A DNA stretch of 8,401 nucleotides from Deltaproteobacteria bacterium (GTDB lineage Bacteria > Desulfobacterota > DSM-4660 > Desulfatiglandales > HGW-15): NCBI GenBank assembly GCA_030671095.1, contig DAOVAK010000091.1, positions 1 through 8,401 on the forward strand, written 5' to 3'. Made by a program: the position numbers and the translations under genes. This document shows, piece after piece, positions 1 to 5,647 of this stretch. Position 1 is the stretch's first letter. Each line of letters starts with the position of its first letter. The notes below the pieces were generated by a model. That model searched no databases. It had not been told where the DNA came from and saw only the letters and a list, made by a program, of their open reading frames with translations.

Positions 1-981
1 CACCACAGCTCCCATACCAAGAACACCGGCCACATAGAAAAAGGGGCCAAAATTGATCTCCTCTGCAAAAGCCCGAACTGGTAAGAGTCTAATGAAAGGC
101 AAAAGACAGACCAACGCCGCGGCGAGCGCCACCCAGGCCGGTGAAATACCGTGCAGAAAATCGGTTCCCCATAAAAGTAATGTCCCCGACAAAATGAGTG
201 CCAAAACCCGCTCACGGTCGCTCAATGGTGCTGGCGGCCTATGGCGAACCTCAGTGGCAGGGCGGGGTCGGTCGGGAAACAAAAAACAGGTTAATAAGAC
301 AATGGCGAGTCCTTTCATGAAACCAAGCACCGGATAGTGCAGTTTTAGATAATGGCCATAGGTAAACGTAACGTGATAGAGACTCTCGGATGCGCCGATG
401 AGTATCATATTTGCCACATTAGATGGCAGAACCGCACACGAAGGCACAAAGCACCCCAGAGTTGCCGCGATGACCATCCCGTTACGGCCAGGGCTGCCCT
501 TTGAAAAGTCTAGGCGTTCGGCCATTGCAACCACCATCGGAACTATTAGCACCACCCGTCCCATGGTCGATGGCATAAAAAAGGAGAATACCATTGTAAC
601 CAGCACAACAGCGCTGATCACGCTCACATAGCTCTTGCCCAAAACCGCCAACAACCGATGAGCCAGTCGCTGCCCAAGTCCAGTATGTTCCACAGCGAGG
701 GCGAGGACAAGCCCGCCGAAGACCAACCAAAGCGCTGGTGAATGAAAACCAGAAAAAACCACCGTTGCCGGCGCCAGTTTCGAGATCATTGCGAGGAGGA
801 GGAAAATCAGCGCTGTCAGATATTCAGGCAGGGGACCCGTTGCCCAAAAACCTATGGCGAATAGGACCAGGGCAGAGGTCCGCATCAACTCCCTGCTTAG
901 GGCTCCAGCCGGCGGCGTGAAATAGAGTATGACTGCGCCCGTCAGGACCAGTCCTGCAGTTAGTCGTCTAAGTGTTCCCAT
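1..981 (-). CDS. DASS/SLC13-type anion permease, C-terminus cut by window edge
   Basis: An open frame of 327 codons with no stop runs leftward from ATG at 981 to the window edge. It is a polytopic inner-membrane protein. Hydrophobic segments lie near residues 7-22, 34-50, 55-68, 83-98, 118-135, 143-154, 169-185, 220-236, 258-271 and 281-297. Two re-entrant signatures of the divalent anion:Na+ symporter superfamily are recognisable: MPSTMGRVVLIVP (136-148, in place of the usual SNT-containing hairpin) and VLPSNVANMIL (184-194). Family members carry dicarboxylates, sulfate or related anions with Na+ or H+; the substrate here is unknown. The start is the first possible one after an in-frame TAA about 20 nt upstream, but no good Shine-Dalgarno sequence precedes it (the nearest purine run, AAAGGGGA, is about 26 nt away). 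It is divergent from the crotonase gene. The family is fairly sure; the substrate is not. Confidence 0.85.
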   Translation of the reverse strand, partial: MGTLRRLTAGLVLTGAVILYFTPPAGALSRELMRTSALVLFAIGFWATGPLPEYLTALIFLLLAMISKLAPATVVFSGFHSPALWLVFGGLVLALAVEHTGLGQRLAHRLLAVLGKSYVSVISAVVLVTMVFSFFMPSTMGRVVLIVPMVVAMAERLDFSKGSPGRNGMVIAATLGCFVPSCAVLPSNVANMILIGASESLYHVTFTYGHYLKLHYPVLGFMKGLAIVLLTCFLFPDRPRPATEVRHRPPAPLSDRERVLALILSGTLLLWGTDFLHGISPAWVALAAALVCLLPFIRLLPVRAFAEEINFGPFFYVAGVLGMGAVV

Positions 982-1164
982 CGCGTTGTTGGAAGTATTT
1001 TATTGATCCCCTTTCTTTCCCGAATCGCAAGTGGCAACTGCGCATGCTCCGGTTTCAGGGGACCGAGAGGTTATGAAATCACGGTTGTCCAGTCGCCTTT
1101 CCGATAATCCTTGCAGTGTTCCATAAAGCCCAAATGCCTAACTTGGGACGACCATTGCCTTCCG

Positions 1165-1194
1165 TTGACACATCAAAGGACTTTATCCTATGGT
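1165..1194 (+). promoter_or_regulatory. Candidate sigma-70 promoter upstream of crotonase
   Basis: A perfect -35 hexamer TTGACA (1165-1170) is followed after 18 bases by TATGGT (1189-1194, four of six matches to TATAAT). Transcription would begin near 1201 and leave a leader of about 300 nt before the crotonase start at 1504. It is the best promoter-like pair I found in this intergenic region. It is supported only by consensus matching. Confidence 0.4.
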
Positions 1195-1256
1195 AGCTTC
1201 ACGAAAAAGGGAATTCTTATTGGTTTGGCTGGTTATATTCGCCTACGCATATTAAG

Positions 1257-1281
1257 GGCCAGCCTGAACTCAAGACTGGCC
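1257..1281. repeat. Imperfect inverted repeat in leader region
   Basis: GGCCAG (1257-1262) pairs with CTGGCC (1276-1281). One mismatch then allows two further inner pairs, CT (1264-1265) with AG (1273-1274), closing a 7-nt loop. No T-run follows on the plus strand, so it is not a standard terminator in that direction. On the minus strand TTTT precedes the stem instead of following it. Role unknown. Confidence 0.35.
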
Positions 1282-1410
1282 AAAATTCCTGAAGGCTTTA
1301 GACGGAGGTAATGCGTGTAAAAGGATAAGGGGTCGACTGCTAAAAAGTCAAGTCATCGGTTGGCCAGCATGTCGATATTCAGACCGAGGATTTAACCCCC
1401 TTGATTCTAT

Positions 1411-1426
1411 CCCTCAGGCGTGAGGG
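1411..1426 (+). repeat. Short perfect hairpin in crotonase leader
   Basis: CCCTCA (1411-1416), tetraloop GGCG, TGAGGG (1421-1426) form a perfect six-pair stem 78 nt upstream of the crotonase start. No U-tract follows, which argues against an intrinsic terminator. It could be a leader-RNA structure or a protein-binding palindrome. Confidence 0.4.
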
Positions 1427-1503
1427 TAAGGATAATAACAAGCCGTGGCCCAAGTGGAGTTGCCCAATGAGGCCGTTTACAAGGGCTTAGAAAGGAGACA
1501 TTT

Positions 1504-2283
1504 ATGGACTCAAGTGTGATCTACGAATCAAGAAATGCAATTTGTTACCTGACGCTTAATCGCCCAGAGGTGTTCAATGCCTTAAATCTCCAGCTGGTTC
1601 GGGATCTGATCTCGGCACTAAGACGGGCAGAGTCCGAATCAGAGGTGCGGGTAGTCATTCTCAAAGGGGCAGGACGGGCCTGGTGTGCTGGCGGAGATCT
1701 GGAAGAGTTGTTGAAACTCACACAGGGGAGTGCTAGTGAAAGGCGGGCCTATCTGCTGGATTTCAAGGCCATGATTGATACAGTCAGGGGCATTTCCAAA
1801 GCGGTAATTGCAGCGGTCCATGGGGCTTGCGTAGGCGGGGGAAATGAACTGAACATTGCCTGCGACCTGACCATTGCCTCGGAAAAAGCCAAGTTCGGTC
1901 AGGCAGGACCCCGCGTAGGCTCCGTACCAGCATTCGGTGTCCCACAGAACTTGCAAATGCTCGTGGGCGAGAAGCGTTCCCGTGAGATCACATACCTTTG
2001 CAGGCTTTATACGGCGAAGGAGGCGGAGGCCATGGGTTGGATTAACAAAGTTGTGGCCCCAGAAGAACTTGACCAGGAAGTAGAGACCTGGGCTGGGGAG
2101 ATATTGGACAAAAGCCCCACAGCCATTGCCCTGGCCAAGAAAATGCACAATGCGTACTACGATCTTCTTTCCTCAAGCGCTGAGATTGGTGTGGAAATGT
2201 TGACCTTTTTCTGGGGTACCGCAGAGGCGAGAGAAGGTATGCTTGCTTTTAAGGAGAAACGGCAGCCCTTATTTAAACCATAG
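1504..2283 (+). CDS. Enoyl-CoA hydratase/isomerase (crotonase) family protein, MenB/BadI-like
   Basis: A 259-residue cytoplasmic protein, the usual crotonase length. AAGGAG at 1492-1497, 6 nt before ATG, fixes the start. The CoA-binding/oxyanion-hole signatures are AWCAGGDLEEL (59-69) and CVGGGNELNIACDL (109-122). The stretch FGQAGPRVGS (131-140) and REITYLCRLYTAKEAEAMG (160-178) resemble the MenB (dihydroxynaphthoyl-CoA synthase) and BadI (2-ketocyclohexanecarboxyl-CoA hydrolase) group, as does the C-terminal AREGMLAFKEKR (242-253). The residues that define those enzymes are changed: the MenB/BadI catalytic Asp aligns with Pro142, and the C-terminal Tyr aligns with Trp237. Glu115 matches the first catalytic Glu of true hydratases (Glu144 in rat), but the second Glu is replaced in the GPRVGS stretch. 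Superfamily membership is certain; the reaction (hydratase, isomerase, hydrolase or C-C lyase) is open. It is followed by the MaoC-like gene, consistent with acyl-CoA metabolism. Confidence 0.93.
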   Translation: MDSSVIYESRNAICYLTLNRPEVFNALNLQLVRDLISALRRAESESEVRVVILKGAGRAWCAGGDLEELLKLTQGSASERRAYLLDFKAMIDTVRGISKAVIAAVHGACVGGGNELNIACDLTIASEKAKFGQAGPRVGSVPAFGVPQNLQMLVGEKRSREITYLCRLYTAKEAEAMGWINKVVAPEELDQEVETWAGEILDKSPTAIALAKKMHNAYYDLLSSSAEIGVEMLTFFWGTAEAREGMLAFKEKRQPLFKP

Positions 2284-2372
2284 GAGAAAGGCTTTATTTG
2301 CAGCTTTCTATTTCGCAAAGGACGCGGCCCCTTAGAGGGTCTCAGCACGTACTAACATGGATTATTCTTGAT

Positions 2373-2381
2373 AGGAGGAGG
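2373..2381 (+). promoter_or_regulatory. Shine-Dalgarno site that decides the MaoC-like start
   Basis: AGGAGGAGG lies 6 nt before ATG at 2388 and overlaps the approach to an in-frame ATG at 2382. The 2388 start has the better spacing. The longer frame beginning with TTG at 2298 has no ribosome site and would add about 30 residues foreign to the family. Confidence 0.75.
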
Positions 2382-2387
2382 ATGGAA

Positions 2388-2846
2388 ATGAATGGGGAAC
2401 TTGCAAAATTTGAGATTGGTCGCAAGTACATGAGTCCTAGCAGGACCCTCACAGAGGCGGACCTCAATCAGTTCAATAACGCTTGCTGGTCAGTTGCGGA
2501 GTTGCACACAAACGAAGAATTTGCCAAGCAGACAATATTTGGAACCAGGATCTTTCCGGGAGCCACTATGCTCGCCATATCTCTGGGGCTCGACTGTATC
2601 GGCGATTTCAGGCTGGCACTCCGGGGAGAGGGTAGGCGCCTCATGGCATTACTGGAATTTGAGTATGTCAAATTCTTTGCTGCAGTAAAACCAGGCGATA
2701 CAGTTCATCTTGAGACTGAGGTTCTTGAGGCGCGTGACACGAAGAAAGCCTCTAGGCAAGTGATGCGAATCAAGGATCGCCTCGTGAATCAGAACGGTGA
2801 TCTGGTGCAGGAAGACGTGCGAAGAAGTCTGGTTGGTAAAATATAG
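2388..2846 (+). CDS. MaoC-like hotdog-fold protein, catalytic Asp replaced
   Basis: A 152-residue single hotdog domain, typical of MaoC / (R)-specific enoyl-CoA hydratase-like proteins. Visible family features are the N-terminal FEIGRKYMSPSRTLTEADL (8-26), LHTNEEFAKQTIFGTRIFPG (39-58), the FEYVKFFAAVKPGDTVHLE strand region (91-109) and a closing NQNGDLVQE (134-142). In active R-hydratases the hydratase-2 motif reads D-x-N-P-x-H. Aligned without gaps, this protein has Ser35-Val-Ala-Glu-Leu-His40, so the His is kept but the catalytic Asp is Ser and the Asn-Pro is Ala-Glu. It may therefore have a changed reaction, or serve as a binding or thioesterase-like protein. It lies 104 nt after the crotonase on the same strand, so cotranscription is plausible. 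A start at 2382 (two residues longer) is possible. Fold assignment is strong; function is uncertain. Confidence 0.85.
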   Translation: MNGELAKFEIGRKYMSPSRTLTEADLNQFNNACWSVAELHTNEEFAKQTIFGTRIFPGATMLAISLGLDCIGDFRLALRGEGRRLMALLEFEYVKFFAAVKPGDTVHLETEVLEARDTKKASRQVMRIKDRLVNQNGDLVQEDVRRSLVGKI

Positions 2847-2869
2847 GCTGGATGCAGTCCCACCGTCCT

Positions 2870-3318
2870 CTAGCCGGTTCCCCTGAATCTGGGGAAGAGC
2901 AGGATGAGCAACAATGAGACAAAGAGGCAAATGCCCCCGGCTATGGCAAGTGAAATCGGGACCGCCAGTATCCCGGACAGCAGGGCTGAACCCATCAAGG
3001 CAGCTATAAGGAGTCCCCGGCGATTCACCCTGTCAGCGACCACACCGTCAATAACAGGGAAAATATCATGGTGATAAAGCGGCATGAGCCAACGATGGTC
3101 AGCCACAGGGGGGAGTGGGTCAATTCGTTGGTCAGCCACAATATGGCGGCGACCTCCATAAACTCGCCGGCGTGTTCGACGACGGAACCTGACCATATCA
3201 GACGAAATGGAAGACCAAAGATGTCATCCCGAGTCAGATCCGATGCTTTTTTGCCTTCTGATGGGCCATTGGTGGGCGATCCTGGCCAAGTAATTATTGA
3301 CACGGGTATGAATTCCAT
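2870..3318 (-). pseudogene. Decayed MFS transporter (frameshift plus internal deletion)
   Basis: Two overlapping minus-strand frames together read as a major facilitator protein of the EntS/MFS_3 kind. From ATG at 3318 the first frame gives FGLPFRLIWSG, then VVEHAGEFMEVAAILWLTNE and LTHSPLWLTIVGSCRFITMI, which is TM1-2 of such transporters. It then passes out of frame near 3047-3051. The other frame continues at once with the conserved loop GVVADRVNRRGLLIAAL (the MFS motif A region) and TM3. Adding one base would restore LLLTGVVADRVNRRG. After TM3 the frame moves directly into AIAGGICLFVSLLLILLFPR, which looks like the last TM and C-terminus of such proteins, and stops at 2870. The remnant is about 150 codons against roughly 400 for an intact gene, so the middle appears lost. 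It is convergent with the MaoC-like gene, whose stop lies 23 nt away. Pseudogene status is well supported; the deletion is inferred. Confidence 0.8.
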
Positions 3319-3464
3319 CCTAAAAGCATAACGACTGAAGTCACCTCGTCCCTAATCAATAAAACATGACTCTATTCTTTTTCTTGACCACTCTTTCATG
3401 GCGCTCCAAAGGCCTTTTGAGGTAAAAATAGCCAAATAGTTTCTGAAAACACTGGAGGATCAAA

Positions 3465-4472
3465 ATGAAAATTGACATCTTTAACCACCTCTTCCCCCGG
3501 ACTTATTTCGACAAGATGATAGAAGTGAGCCCCAAGTTCAGGGATATGGGCAGACGGGTTGGTGAAGTGCCGGCACTGGTGGATCTGGATGCCCGATTTC
3601 GGGTCATGGACCAATTTGATGACTATGTCCAGGTGATCTCTTTGGCGGGGTCGCCCCCTTTGGAGGTATTGGTGGGTCCGGAACTCACTCCGGAGCTGAC
3701 GAAACTGGCCAATGACGGCATGGCCGAACACGTGGCCAAACATCCGGACCGCTTTCCCGGATTCGTGGCCTCGTTACCCATGAATAATCCTGATGCGGCC
3801 ATGGAGGAGATGGACCGGGCCATTAAAGACCTCAAGGCGGTGGGCGTTCAGTTCTTTTCTAACGTAAATGGTCGCCCACTGGACCTCCCCGAATTCAAGC
3901 CGTTGTTTGAAAAAATGGCCGGTTTTGACCTTCCTATTTGGCTCCACCCTGCACGAGGGGCCAATTTCCCAGACTATCTAACGGAAGAAAGATCCAGATA
4001 CGAAATCTGGTGGACCTATGGCTGGCCTTATGAAACCAGCGCAGCCATGAGCCGAATTGTCTATGCCGGCTATTTTGACCGGTTTCCCAATTTGAAGATA
4101 GTCACACACCACATGGGAGCCATGATTCCCTATTTCGACGGTCGCATCTGTCCGGGGCGGGATCAGTTGACCAGCCGTACCGTAGATGAAGATTACATCA
4201 CGAGTCTCAAGCAACTCAAGAAGAGACCCGTCGAATACTTCAAGATGTTTCTGGCCGACACAGCTCTTATGGGATCGCTATCAGGGACCAAATGCGGTTT
4301 GGAATTTTTTGGTGTGGATCATGTCCTTTTTGCCTCGGACTGCCCTTTTGATCCGGAGAAGGGGCCGGGATATATCCGAGAGACCATCAAGGTGATCGAC
4401 GGCCTTCCCATAAGTAAAGCGGAGCGCCAGAAGATCTATGAGGGTAACGCGAAAAGATTGCTTAATCTCTAG
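3465..4472 (+). CDS. Amidohydrolase 2 (ACMSD-like) family protein
   Basis: A 335-residue TIM-barrel protein of the Amidohydro_2 family, which includes ACMSD, gamma-resorcylate decarboxylase and related metal-dependent decarboxylases and hydrolases. GGAGG at 3454-3458, 6 nt before ATG, supports the start. Metal-site landmarks are visible: IWLHPAR (His161, equivalent to ACMSD His177), VTHHMGAMIPYF (His215/216, near ACMSD His228) and LFASDCPFDPEKG (Asp292, equivalent to ACMSD Asp294). The N-terminal strand reads KIDIFNHLFP, so the first His of the usual HxH pair is Phe6 and only His8 remains. This changes the expected metal ligation, although I recall family members in anaerobic deltaproteobacteria with a similar DIFxH start. 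The protein is probably cytoplasmic, since no signal peptide is seen. A role in decarboxylating or hydrolysing an aromatic or cyclic acid delivered by the nearby TRAP system is inference. Confidence 0.9.
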   Translation: MKIDIFNHLFPRTYFDKMIEVSPKFRDMGRRVGEVPALVDLDARFRVMDQFDDYVQVISLAGSPPLEVLVGPELTPELTKLANDGMAEHVAKHPDRFPGFVASLPMNNPDAAMEEMDRAIKDLKAVGVQFFSNVNGRPLDLPEFKPLFEKMAGFDLPIWLHPARGANFPDYLTEERSRYEIWWTYGWPYETSAAMSRIVYAGYFDRFPNLKIVTHHMGAMIPYFDGRICPGRDQLTSRTVDEDYITSLKQLKKRPVEYFKMFLADTALMGSLSGTKCGLEFFGVDHVLFASDCPFDPEKGPGYIRETIKVIDGLPISKAERQKIYEGNAKRLLNL

Positions 4473-4504
4473 AAAGCACTGTCTAATATCAGGTATCGTG
4501 TAAT

Positions 4505-4528
4505 TGCTCGAATAGAGCAGCCTTTTTT
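4505..4528 (+). terminator. Possible intrinsic terminator after the amidohydrolase
   Basis: TGCTC (4505-4509) and GAGCA (4515-4519) form a five-pair stem with loop GAATA. Three bases later comes TTTTTT (4523-4528), 33-56 nt past the amidohydrolase stop. The stem is short and not GC-rich, so termination would be modest. Confidence 0.45.
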
Positions 4529-4534
4529 CTTTTC

Positions 4535-4545
4535 GAACATTGTTC
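4535..4545. repeat. Small perfect palindrome GAACATTGTTC
   Basis: GAACA and TGTTC are perfect complements around a central T. It lies just after the terminator-like hairpin and about 180 nt before the regulator gene. It could be an operator half-pair or chance; nothing in the window repeats it. Confidence 0.25.
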
Positions 4546-4645
4546 TAGGGGCTGCGCACAACTCTGAAGCGGAAATGATATGCCCTGGGAATAGTGATTA
4601 GGAAGAATGGGATCCACGGCTTGCACAATCGGTGGTAGAAAGATC

Positions 4646-4672
4646 TTGACATGGGTATCAGGGCGTTATAGA
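4646..4672 (+). promoter_or_regulatory. Candidate promoter of the GntR/FCD regulator
   Basis: A perfect -35 TTGACA (4646-4651) is followed by TATAGA (4667-4672) after 15 bases. The spacing is shorter than the 17 ideal, and an overlapping -10 alternative (TAGATG, 17-base spacing) is a poorer match. The predicted start of transcription near 4679 lies about 45 nt before the regulator ATG. This is the clearest promoter-like pair in the window after that at 1165. Confidence 0.5.
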
Positions 4673-4686
4673 TGTCTAACGACTAA

Positions 4687-4695
4687 GGTCAGACC
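4687..4695. promoter_or_regulatory. Candidate GntR/FCD operator GGTCAGACC
   Basis: GGTC-A-GACC is a perfect palindrome around one base. It has the same form as the core of E. coli FadR sites such as TGGTCCGACC (known family knowledge), though the outer T/A pair is missing here. It sits just after the predicted transcription start and 28 nt before the regulator ATG, where a bound repressor would block its own gene. Autoregulation is inference. Confidence 0.4.
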
Positions 4696-4723
4696 GCCGG
4701 ATAGCAAATCATAGAGGAGGAGA

Positions 4724-5512
4724 ATGCAAACTTTCAGATCAGTAAAAAAACTCCCCCTTCCCATTGAAATTCAAAAACAGCTCTCCAACGCCATCAACGA
4801 TGGGGTTTACAAACCGGGAGACAAACTTCCCTCTGAGAGAGAACTGGTGAATCAATTCCAGGTCAGTCGTGTCACCATCCGAGAAGCCTTAACCAGCCTA
4901 CAAAATGCAGGGCTTATTACCATCCGGCGGGGCATGAATGCAGGCACTTATGTGACCGAGCCGAGCCCGGCTCCCATCACGAAGACTATAGAAAATCTAA
5001 TAAGCTTTCAAAAGCTCAGTTTTGTCCACCTGGTAGAGGCACGGCTCTACTTAGAACCAGAGTCGGCAAGGGCGGCTGCATATCTACATACGGATGCCGA
5101 TATCGCAAGAATGAAGCAACTTGTTGATCAAGCAGAAGAGGCCGCAAATGTCTCCTGGAAGGAGGCGCGGCGCACCAACATCCAATTTCACTGTGAGATT
5201 GCCAGGATCGCACAGAATCCGATCATCCTCTTTATTATCGAGTCCATCTCGCAGGTCTACGCGGATTATTTGATCGAAGTGACGGTGACCAAGTTGGAAA
5301 AAAAGACCATCCTAAAGCATATCAATGAACATCGTGCAATATTGACGGCCATTGAAAAGGGGGATGGAGATGGGGCCTCTGAGAATACAAGGCACCATCT
5401 CATGGAAACCTACCGGGCCTATTCGAGCATAATAACTGAAGTCCAAGATCAGAGCCTGGAAGACCGCATATCACGGGTTTTCCAGCGAGGAATCAGAGAT
5501 TCCTGGAAGTAG
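4724..5512 (+). CDS. GntR-family transcriptional regulator, FCD (FadR-type) subfamily
   Basis: A 262-residue one-component DNA-binding regulator. The N-terminal winged helix-turn-helix spans about residues 12-78, with the GntR signature YKPGDKLPSERELVNQFQVS (29-48), VTIREALTSLQNAGLI (50-65) and the wing RRGMNAGTYV (68-77). The C-terminal all-helical FCD ligand domain spans about 90-235. Its metal/ligand residues are visible: Asn152-x3-His156 (the D/N-x3-H pair), His203 in NEHRAI and His225 in TRHHLME. FCD regulators usually respond to organic acids such as lactate, glycolate, gluconate or other carboxylates bound at this metal site, and they commonly repress. AGGAGG (4715-4720) is only 3 nt from the ATG, slightly tight. 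A FadR-like palindrome lies in its own leader. Transporter genes follow on the same strand after 135 nt, the usual arrangement for a local regulator. The ligand is unknown. Confidence 0.95.
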   Translation: MQTFRSVKKLPLPIEIQKQLSNAINDGVYKPGDKLPSERELVNQFQVSRVTIREALTSLQNAGLITIRRGMNAGTYVTEPSPAPITKTIENLISFQKLSFVHLVEARLYLEPESARAAAYLHTDADIARMKQLVDQAEEAANVSWKEARRTNIQFHCEIARIAQNPIILFIIESISQVYADYLIEVTVTKLEKKTILKHINEHRAILTAIEKGDGDGASENTRHHLMETYRAYSSIITEVQDQSLEDRISRVFQRGIRDSWK

Positions 5513-5569
5513 AGGACCAAGTTTCCTTAAAATCCACATCCAAACCCATCGAGTGTTTACTTTTCTGCT

Positions 5570-5582
5570 CCGCTTAAGGCGG
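5570..5582. repeat. Short GC hairpin between regulator and TRAP genes
   Basis: CCGC (5570-5573), loop TTAAG and GCGG (5579-5582) form a four-pair stem in the 135-nt gap. No T-run follows, so it is a poor terminator. The same gap holds GTTCGAAA (5585-5592), the reverse complement of TTTCGAAC at 4531-4538 upstream of the regulator. I found no strong promoter in this gap. Confidence 0.25.
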
Positions 5583-5647
5583 CCGTTCGAAAGAGGCAAT
5601 GGACGTTATTTTCAACAACAAACTCATTAAAAGGAAAGGAGGACAAA

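Larger units (their letters stand above)
982..1503. other. Divergent intergenic region, no convincing gene
   Basis: These 522 bases separate the minus-strand permease from the plus-strand crotonase. A 66-codon plus-strand frame at 1111-1311 lacks a clear ribosome site, begins upstream of the best promoter candidate and shows no family resemblance, so I do not call it. A five-codon frame (ATG at 1311, preceded closely by GGAGG) could be translated but is too short to judge. What can be seen is a promoter-like pair near 1165-1194 and two inverted repeats (1257-1281 and 1411-1426), listed separately. I see no tRNA, riboswitch consensus or mobile-element end. Confidence 0.6.

Noticed and set aside
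53..920. Several plus-strand frames opposite the permease
   Set aside because: They are antisense to a continuous 327-codon membrane protein frame with recognisable DASS motifs, and their translations are low-complexity Arg/Ser/Thr-rich.
1032..1052. Sigma-54-like promoter TGGCAA...ATGCT
   Set aside because: The distance between the GG and GC elements is 11 instead of 10 bases, and the hexamers match poorly.
1111..1311. 66-codon plus-strand frame in the divergent intergenic region
   Set aside because: It starts upstream of the best promoter, has no clear ribosome site, and its translation shows no domain or plausible membrane pattern.
2298..2387. Extended TTG start for the MaoC-like protein
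   Set aside because: There is no ribosome site at 2298, the extra residues do not resemble the family, and a strong AGGAGGAGG precedes ATG 2388.
2878..2896. Inverted repeat TTCCCC...GGGGAA between convergent genes
   Set aside because: It lies inside the MFS remnant's coding end and has no T-run in either direction, so there is no good case for a terminator.
3097..3140. Direct repeat GGTCAGCCACA (3097-3107 and 3130-3140)
   Set aside because: Both copies lie in the MFS remnant and encode Trp-Leu-Thr at two conserved places, so protein sequence explains them.
3384..3389. TTGACC as a -35 element for the amidohydrolase
   Set aside because: No acceptable -10 sequence is found 15-19 bases downstream.
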